Of a stretch of 64,000 nt of DNA, positions 1 through 9,400 are shown piece after piece. A model generated the notes under the pieces. The model worked only from the letters and a program-made list of their open reading frames with translations. It was not told the origin of the DNA and made no database searches. This stretch comes from Paraescarpia echinospica (lineage: Eukaryota; Annelida; Polychaeta; Sabellida; Siboglinidae). The first letter of the stretch is position 1. Every line of letters begins with the position of its first letter. Both the position numbers and the translations under genes were made by a program. The stretch spans positions 7,302,000-7,365,999 of the forward strand of contig CM034543.1 of NCBI GenBank assembly GCA_020002185.1. Direction: 5' to 3'.

Positions 1-102
1 ACAGAACTTTTATTCTTGACTTTTCCTTCATCTTCTCGTTCTGTTGTTCTTCCTCCTTGCTGCTTGCTTTACAGGGTTTGGGGTCAGGTATTGTCAAACC
101 AG
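1..102. other. unassigned left edge
   Basis: Pyrimidine-rich sequence. It includes a good-looking acceptor (ctttacag ending at 74), but the sequence after it does not resemble C2CD3, so no exon is called. It probably lies in the intron upstream of the first recognised C2CD3 exon. Confidence 0.4.
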
Positions 103-333
103 TCACTCTGTTCTTTCTTTCTGTAGTTTCTTACCAGCAGTCTCTTCTCTCCACTGTTTATCCTCCCCCGATCTTCTTATGTCCCTCCTCGTGCAGTCCT
201 CCCATCTCAGCTGTGGCACTCCCCGTTTCTTGCATCTTTCCGCCTCTGTTCTTTTTGCTAATTTTCCTTCCATTTCATCTGGCTTAAAGTTGAGGGGCAA
301 CTTTTCACCAATCTTCCCATTAGGGTGCTTCAC
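103..333 (-). pseudogene. LINE reverse transcriptase C-terminal tail fragment
   Basis: The minus-strand translation contains PQLRWEDCTRRDIRRSG followed by basic residues. This R-P/V-QLRWEDC-x-RRD motif closes the ORF of many RTE-like endonuclease/RT LINEs. No RT core lies next to it, so this is a 3' fragment of a dead copy. The neighbouring motif of the same tail type (RMRWAGHLARM) occurs on the opposite strand at about 5770-5815, so two fragments of one family flank the C2CD3 exons. Family assignment rests on motif recognition only. Confidence 0.5.
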
Positions 334-420
334 ATCCCAACCTCATTACTCAGGTTGTTCATCCTTCTTGTGTCCACCCTCTTTGTTAAAAGGTAGAAAA
401 GGTAAAGATAAAACGTAAAA

Positions 421-757
421 AAGGTAAAGGTAAGTTCTTATATAGCGTAGTATCCGGTATTTAGGACTGTTCAAAGCACTTTACACTTTATTCTCTGGCA
501 GACCTGTTCAATCGAACACCATCTCGACTTCTCTGGGAAGCATCTAGCCACGCTGCAATTAATGCGCGGATACTACTCGTACACAAATGTCCACCACTAT
601 CTATGGCCAGGTACTCATTCATATATCTGAGTGAACTGGAGCAACGTAGAGTGAACAAACTTGCCCAATGATCGACACCGCAACACAGGATTCGAACCCG
701 GGTTCTCTCGGTTGAGAGTGCGAAGCTCTAGCCACAGCACCACTGTGTGCTTGTTCT
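421..757 (-). mobile_element. tRNA-derived SINE, near full length
   Basis: Read on the minus strand it has a tRNA-like head with an A-box-like TGGCTAGAGC and a B box GGGTTCGAATCC. A body follows, then a 3' tail with GTAAAGTGCTTTGAACAG and CGCTATATAAGAACTTACC. A second copy lies on the + strand at about 11590-11935 and matches along head, body and tail, which defines the element ends. A shorter related piece is at 50768-50895. The tRNA-like part should act as an internal pol III promoter; the tail is presumably the recognition sequence of a partner LINE. It lies in non-coding sequence upstream of the C2CD3 exon at 977. Confidence 0.75.
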
Positions 758-976
758 TGTGATTCTTCGAACCCAATAGTTCTCATAAACTTCTGTTGTT
801 GTTCTGTACCAATGTCACTTCCTCCAGACTCTATAGATATGCCGGTATAAGGCACGCTCTCATGTCATTTCCATTTTCTTTATAGACCACAGCAGGAATG
901 TCTGGGGGGGGCCATGTCCACGGGTAACTGCCATGAAAGTTTGCACAAAATTAATAAGTGTGTTTTCTCCCTCCAG

Positions 977-1157
977 GACGAGAGAGTGACAAGGACAGTG
1001 GCTAGGACGTTTGCGCCCGAGTTCAACTTTTACCTCGACTTCCCCTCGCCGCTGCTGTGGACGCAACCGGACTCCGACGCACTCAGTTTGGCCGAGATCC
1101 TCGAAGCAGCGGAGGTAACCTTCGACCTCTGGCACCAGATTCCCGGCTCCGATTTCG
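977..1157 (+). CDS. C2CD3: C2CD3 exon a
   Basis: The acceptor is ctccctccag ending at 976 and the donor is gtgagc at 1158. It enters in phase 0 and leaves in phase 1. It encodes the middle of a C2 domain: VARTFAPEFNFYLDF, the usual block where the strand after the calcium-binding loop pairs with target sequence, then AEILEAAEVTFDLWHQ. The split codon G+AG restores a Glu with the next exon. Confidence 0.85.
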
Positions 1158-3350
1158 GTGAGCTGTTTCATGAGTGACATAAAGAAATATATAAAATTTA
1201 ACTTATCCAGTATCAGCCTGGGTGGTAATTATTCGCAGGAAGTTAACTGGAATTCTGACTGAACAATTGTTGGGCGCAACTTTCAAATAGCGAACTCTCT
1301 TATGGGTTTATTTAACACAATTTAGGCCGGCATTCTTGCATTAAAAAAATTATATTTAAAAAATGAGAAGTAGACTGCCTCACTTTAAAATGAAATCTGT
1401 TTTTTTTTATTAAAATGTAGGTAGCGTGATTTCATATGTGGAAGACAAGTGTCTTTGTGACAATCATATTTTTGAACTGCATATTTATTAAACATGTAAG
1501 CTATCAATAATTAATAATGATTTAATAAATAATGTTTTATCAGTCTATTTCTAAAACATTTATATTGATACATCTGCCAAGGTAGGGTATCACAATGATC
1601 CAATATCACATGATCTGTCACATTTGCCAAGGTAGGGTATCACAATGATCCAATATCACGTGATCTGTCACATTTGCCAAGGTAGGGTATCACAATGATC
1701 CAATATCACGTGATCTGTCACATTTGCCAAGGTAGGGTATCACAATGATCCAATATCACGTGATCTGTCACATTTGCCAAGGTAGGGTATCACAATGATC
1801 CAATATCACGTCATCTGTCACATTTGCCAAGGTAGGGTATCACAATGATCCAATATCACGTCATCTGTCACATTTGCCAAGGTAGGGTATCACAATGATC
1901 CAATATCACGTCATCTGTCACATTTGCCAAGGTAGGGTATCACAATGATCCAATATCACGTGATCTGTCACATTTGCCAAGGTAGGGTATCACAATGATC
2001 CAATATCATGTGATCTGTCACATTTGCCAAGGTAGGGTATCACAATGATCCAATATCACGTGATCTGTCACATTTGCCAAGGTAGGGTATCACAATGATC
2101 CAATATCACGTCATCTGTCACATTTGCCAAGGTAGGGTATCACAATGATCCAATATCACGTCATCTGTCACATTTGCCAAGGTAGGGTATCACAATGATC
2201 CAATATCACGTCATCTGTCACATTTGCCAAGGTATATCATATGATCCCATTACTCTGACTTAATGAGTTGAATGTAATTGCGTTAACAGAGTACAGATAT
2301 AGTGTCCTATCTAAAATATTGACGTCTTGATACCAAAGAGCTGTTGCATGCTTATGTAAACACGGAGATGACATTGTAAGAAGACCAAAGATACACTACG
2401 ACGATGATCAAGTCTTGCAAGTAGGCAGGCTGATGTCTAGCTCGTAATGCTCTACCAAATCAGGAATACAGTAGACAACAACGACTTCACTCTCTGGCGC
2501 ATCCATTCACACCAGAGGCAACGCATATCGCTACTTCCAGATATTCACCCGCATCGACACATACATACTAATTTAGAAGGCATCTCCTCCCCACGCCTGT
2601 GTAAAGTAATTCACGTATACCCACATAGCCACACTGACTCCAGGGTCTTCTAATCTGTATAAACTTCACAAAATAACCAGTAGACCTAAACCAGCGCTAC
2701 ACCATCCACTACTTGCGACGTCCCACCCAAGCTCGGTACTTTAGCCACATACGTGTGGCTGATACAGAGTTCTGAGCAGAACATATGAAGAAGAAGAAGC
2801 AGAAAGACTAGTTCTGCAAGGCATCTGAGGATGTGTAGGCTGACAACCCTGAAGACCAGGATATTAAGAGGAAATCGAGAGATTGAATAGCTATGAAAAT
2901 ATTGAAAAGAATTAAAGTAAATTCATTTTAGAAAGAAATAGACAGAGTAGTAATGAAGGAATCATGTCATGTCATTAAATATAAACTATATCTTACAGAC
3001 GATGTAAGTGAGTGGAACAGATTATCTAGCAATTGTATAAATGCCTGTCTTGATAACTTGTTATGAGAGGTTTAATTGTTCTCTGACCACTTGTAACTTT
3101 GTAGAGGTGGACAGGCACTATGTCAACACGGGCAGTGCGCATGTCAGCGGGCGCAAACTCGTGCCAGTTTCTGGGGACGTCCTACTTGGCTCTGTCACCG
3201 TGGCACTCTGTGGCCTGCTTACTCACAAGACTGGTGAGTATGTCACCTTAACCAGCTATCTAACTGGCTGGCTGGCTGGCTGGCTGGCTGTCAGTCTGGC
3301 TGGCTATCTGGCTATCTGGCAGTCTGCCTGTATGTCTATCCATCTGTCCA

Positions 3351-3441
<91 letters not shown>

Positions 3442-6400
3442 GCCTGCACGCCTGCCTGCCCGCCCGCCTGCCTGTCTGTCTATGACTGTCTATGGCTGTC
3501 TATGGCTGTCTGTCTGACAGTGTGCCTGTCTGTCTGTCTGTTTGTATGGCCCTCCTTCTTTTTGTGCAGCCATCTGACTGATTGTCTCTGTCTATCCGTC
3601 CGTCCATCCATCCATCCATCCGTCTGTCTGTCTTATTCTCTGTCTCTCATTCCTAAAGTATATCTTTTCAAAAGACCTTTTTCAAAGCTAGTGTGTTGTT
3701 TGCTTTCTTTGGTCGCACATAATAAGAAATTAGTATAAATATATATAAAATGTGGTGAGAAATTCCAAAGTTATCTGGGTCTACATAATTTAACATGCAT
3801 CTATTCACACTTTCAGAAGTTACCCAATCTAATGATTCAAGCCAATTCTTTCAATGAATTATTTATTAAACCAACTGCATATAGAATAAATTGTTCACGC
3901 TATGGACATCAACGTACATGATTTAACCTGCCAATGCGAGAGGGTATAAAGTTGCAAAATTTGAAAAGCAAACTTTACAAAAGAGATGTTTTGAGAAACG
4001 AGGTAATTTTTACTCACATTGGATATTGTGTTTCGTATGTATTTTATTAGTTTGGAATTATTTTCAAATAAAATAAACTGGACATCAGGGAGATTATAAA
4101 GTGTGCATTTCTGCCAAATTAATAATTTCATGGGACACGATCTAGACAGCTATTTTTGGTTTGTGTGCAGAAAAGGCCTGTGCTGCTCAATACCCAGTTC
4201 ACTGTGGCAGGTAAATTTTTTTAGTAGATAACTGTTGTGTGGGGGGTAGTTTAAAATATAAAAAATTCTTGTCATATATCAACCATTAATCAGCCTCTCT
4301 CTCACTTCAGGTATAAATGGCTGGTACCCGGTGAATCTTCCCGCCGTTGGCTGGGACGTCCAATCAGAGGACAGTCGCCATGGCAACCGCGGCATCGAGC
4401 GCGTGGTGGGTGGGCTCGAGCTGTCACTCAAGTTTGGTCACCATGACGACGTGGAGCGGGTGGAGCAAGCGGCTCGCGGAGTTGGCTGGGCTCCGGACTT
4501 TGACATCGGACATCGCGATTGGGACGAAGCAGGTAGGGGGTCATTCAACCATGGGTTACTAGACAAAAGGGGTAATTGACCAGGAGAGTCCATGGACCAA
4601 GGGGTACTAAACAAAAGTAGCAATTTTCCAAGGGGGAGTCCATCAACCAAGGAAGTCTATTGACCAAGGGTGTACTAGACAAAAGGGGTAATTGACCAGG
4701 GGGGTACTAAAGAAAAGAGGTAATTGATCAGGGGAGTCCATAGACCAAGGGGTACTAGACAAAAGAGGTAATTGACCACAGGGGTACTAAACAAAAGAGG
4801 TAATTGACCAGGGGAGTCCATCCACCAAGGAAATCTATTGACCAAGGGGGTACTAGACAAAAGAGATAATTGACCAGGGGGTACTAAACAAAAGAGGTAA
4901 TTGACCAGGGGGGTCCATCAACCAAGGGAGTACTAGACAAAAGGGGTAATTGACCAAGAGGGTCCATCAACCAATAATAATAATAATCTTTATTTTATAT
5001 AGCGCCATATCCATAGCGTTCTTAGCACTTTACATAACCAAGGGGGTACTAGACAAAGGGGTAATTGACCAGGGGTTCCCATCAACCAAGGGGGTCGATC
5101 AACTAAATGGTCTATAAATCAACTGCCATTGCATTTTTAATGCGGTCATACCATTTGTCTGCTAGATGGCGCCATGTATGCAGTAATTTCATGGTCATCT
5201 GCTAATGATTCTGAGCTCTAGCACGATACAAATTACTCTTTCTCCTTCCAGACGAACTCCTTGACCAGTACCACCAGGTGGCAGTAGCTGTCGACCTGGC
5301 ATGCTTCCCGCTACAGAATGCGCTCGTGGTTGGTCAGACGAAGCTCAACGTTGCCGCACGTTGCTACGTGCGCTACAAGTTCTACGACAGAAGTAGGTCA
5401 TTTGAACTATGTTTCTGTTTATCTCAATTGATTCTTATTTTCAGATTAGTTTTATGCACTGTAAGCATTTATGGATATGGCGTTTGATATTATATTACTA
5501 TCTTTATCCATCTATGAAATGAGATTTTTAGTCACCATTAACATGTCATGGTGGACAGAAAAATCTTGACAAAGCTGAAAGGGAAAGTCCTGAGTGTTTT
5601 ATCGGCATCTTGAGACGGTGGCACTGATAGAATAACAACAACAGAAGCAACAAATTTGAGAGAACTACTGAGTTAGAAGAATAACAAGAACAAAGAGGGT
5701 AGATAGAAGGACAAATGACCTGAGAAAAAAGGTTGGAATGCAATGCAGCCTAACAGGAGGATTATTGAGAAGCCGAATGAGATGGGCAGGCCACTTGGCA
5801 AGGATGGATGCTGAAAAAATGGCAAAGAAAGCAGTGGCGAAACAACACAAAGGGCACTTTGGTTCTTTGGGTTCTAAAGTAACGCTTTTAGTCATGTATT
5901 TCCTGGCTTTATGCACAATATTTTTGTTTTTTAGAACATGGCCTGTCTTGTGTTTCTTGTGCTTTTAACATTTAAACTTGTCCATCTTCCAGTCGTCATC
6001 TAGTTTTTGAATGTGAGGATGTTTTCTGCATTCACCGTTTGCTGAGGAAGGTTATTCCAGTCTTGGAAGATGCATAGTGAAAAGGAGTGTTTTCTAATGG
6101 TAAGTCAGCTGGGTATACCTGCCAACTCTCCCTGAAATGCATGAGTCTACTAGATTTTGGGTGTACCTCTCAGTCTCCAGAAAACACGCAAACCTCCCAG
6201 ATTTTTGCTGAAAATCTCCAACAATACCCTCCCCCATCTTCTGATGTCATCATCCAAGACAGCGCGACACCACGGGAGACATGCTGAACCACTGAAGTTC
6301 TAGTGAGAAATCTCCACAGCACCCCCACATTCTGATGTCAAGATCCGAGACAGCACGACGAGACAGCGCAACATGGAAAGCATGCTGAATCGCTGATGAA

Positions 6401-9400
6401 TGCACTGGAATTAACAAAAAATTGGCAGGTATAGCTGGGTGTCTTATAGAATATGATGCTATGACATTGTGTACTGTTTCCAGTGATTGTGAAGAAGTCT
6501 ACTTTGTCAGTGTGGTCATGTTGCTTGTAGATGCGGTGTGCTCCAAGCTGCTGCCACTGGATCAGACAGAGGAGGACTACATGTCCGTGGACGTCCAGCA
6601 CAGCCGGACACTGGTCGTCCCTGGCAGTGCCCCTTTCACCTGGTCAGTGTGACACAAACACGATGTAGTTTTTAAGTAACTTATGACAGTGCCTTAGTTA
6701 GTGACATTATGTTGATATTGTTGTCACAGTGTGGTAACACTGTGGGGATATTGTGGTGGCATTGTGCTGACACTGGTGTTCCTGTGGTGACACTGTAGTA
6801 AACCTGGTGACACTTGTGACAATGTGGTCACAATGTAGTGACACTTGTGATGCTATGGTGACAATGTGGTGAATGGTGATGTTGTGGTGACACTAGTGAC
6901 ATTGTGATGACTATGGTGACATTGATGACACTGTTGTGTCAATATGATGACACTGGTGACATTGTGGTGATATTGTGATGACACTGGTGACATTGTGATG
7001 ACACTGGTAACATTGTGGTGACACAGTGGTGACATTGATTACACTAGTGACAATGTAATGACACCTTGTTGACACTGGTGACAGTGGTGGCACTAACGAC
7101 AATGTGATGACACTGTGGTGACACTGCTGTATGTGCCAGGTACCTGCGTGAAGAGAGACTGGAGGTGCAGGTTTGGGTCACCTACACTTCGGAGAACGCA
7201 GAGAAACAACGACCAAGGAACAGGGACAAGCTCATTGGCTCGGCCTACATTGACCTGAGCAGTCTCGCTGACACTAGGCAGCGCCACCATCGGGTCAGGT
7301 CAGTGGCACACGTTTTTTCACTCGTCAATTTTTTATGTAGAATGGATCATTGCATTGTGACATGTATTCACTATTTTGTTGTAATGATCTATACCCGCTG
7401 TTTTGTTAAATGATCTATATCCACTGTTCTATTATAGTGATCGGTTCCCACTGTTCTGTTATAGTGATCTGTACCCGCTGTTTTATTATAGTGATTTGTA
7501 CCCACTGTTCTATTATAGTGATCTGTACCCACTGTTTTGTTATAGTGATCTGTACCCGCTATTTTATTATTGTGATCTGTGCCCACTGTTCTGCTATAGT
7601 GATCTGTGCCCACTGTTCTATTATAGTGATCTGTACCCACTGTTTTGTTATAGTGATCTGTACCCGCTATTTTATTATTGTGATCTGTGCCCACTGTTCT
7701 GCTATAGTGATCTGTGCCCACTGTTCTATTATAGTGATCGGTGCCCATTGTTCTGTTATAGTGATCTGTACCCACTGTTTTGTTATAGTGATCTGTACCC
7801 ACTGTTTTGTTATAGTGATCTGTACCCGCTATTTTATTGTGATCTGTGCCCACTGTTCTGCTATATGATCTGTGCCTACTGTTCTATTATAGTGATCTGT
7901 ACCCACTGTTTTATTATAGTGATCTGTACCCACTGTTCTGTTATAGTGATCTGTACCCACTGTTTTGTTATAGTGATCTGTACCCGCTATTTTATTATTG
8001 TGATCTGTGCCCACTGTTCTGCTATAGTGATCTGTGCCCACTGTTTTATTATAGTGATCTGTTCTCAGTGTTCTGCTATAGTGATCTGTACCCACTGTTC
8101 TGTTATAGTTATCTGTGCCCACTGTTCTGTTATAGTGATCTATACCCACTGTTCTATTATAGTGATCTGTACCCACTGTTCTATTATAGTGATCTGTGCC
8201 CACTGTTCTATTATAGTGATCGGTGCCCATTGTTCTGTTATAGTGATCTGTACCCGCTGTTTTATTATAGTGATCTGTACCCACTGTTTTATTATAGTGA
8301 TCTGTACCCACTGTTCTGCTATAGTGATCTGTGCCCGCTGTTTTGTTATAGTGATCTGTACCCATTGTTCTGTTATAGTGATCTGTACCCGCTGTTTTAT
8401 TATAGTGATCTGTACCCGCTATTTTATTATAGTGATCTGTACCCGCTATTTGATTATTGTGATCTGTGCCCACTGTTCTGCTATAGTGATCTGTGCCCAC
8501 AGTTCTATTATTGTGATCTGTGCCCACTGTTCTGCTATAGTGATCTGTACCCGCTGTTTTGTTATAGTGATCTGTACCCGCTGTTTTGTTATAGTGATCT
8601 GTGCCCACTATTTTATTATAGTGATCTGTACCCACTGTTTTGTTATAGAAATCTGTGCCCACTGTTTTATTATTGTGATCTGTTCTCAGTGTTCTGCTAT
8701 ACTAATCTGTACCCACTGTTTTGTTATAATGATCTGTACCCACTGTTCTGTTATAGTGATCTGTGCCCACTGTTCTGTTATAGTGATCTGTGCCCAATGT
8801 TTTATTATAGTGATCTGTGCCCAGTGTTCTGCTATAGTGATCTGTACCCACTGTTCTGTTATAGTGATCTGTGCCCACTGTTCTGCTATAGTGATCTGTA
8901 CCCACCGTTTTGTTATAGTGATCTGTACCCGCTGTTTTGTTATAGTGATCTGTACCCGCTATTTTATTATTGTGATCTGTGCCCACTGTTCTGCTATAGT
9001 GATCTGTGCCCACTGTTTTGTTATAGTGATCTGTACCCGCTATTTTATTATAGTGATCTGTACCCACTGTTCTATTATAGTGATCTGTACCCACTGTTTT
9101 GTTATAGTGATCTGTACCCACTGTTTTGTTATAGTGATCTGTACCCGCTATTTTATTATTGTGATCTGTGCCCACTGTTCTGCTATAGTGATCTGTGCCC
9201 ACTGTTCTATTATAGTGATCGGTGCCCATTGTTCTGTTATAGTGATCTGTACCCGCTGTTTTATTATAGTGATCTGTACCCGCTATTTGATTATTGTGAT
9301 CTGTGCCCACTGTTCTGCTATAGCGATCTGTGCCCACTGTTCTATTATTGTGATCTGTGCCCACTGTTCTGCTATAGTGATCTGTACCCGCTGTTTTGTT

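Noticed and set aside
670..757. A functional tRNA gene
   Set aside because: The tRNA-like A and B boxes belong to a SINE head. The body and tail are shared with another copy and no proper cloverleaf arms are evident.
1571..2234. CRISPR-like direct repeats
   Set aside because: Units are contiguous with no unique spacers, inside a eukaryotic intron. It is a minisatellite.
4171..4210. A 40-bp exon with good acceptor and donor
   Set aside because: Including it breaks the frame between exons b and c, whereas direct joining gives the conserved TGINGWYPV.
6484..6530. Exon e starting at 6484
   Set aside because: It needs a phase-2 end of exon d with a poor donor. The acceptor at 6531 fits the strong gtaggt donor and the family's spacing.
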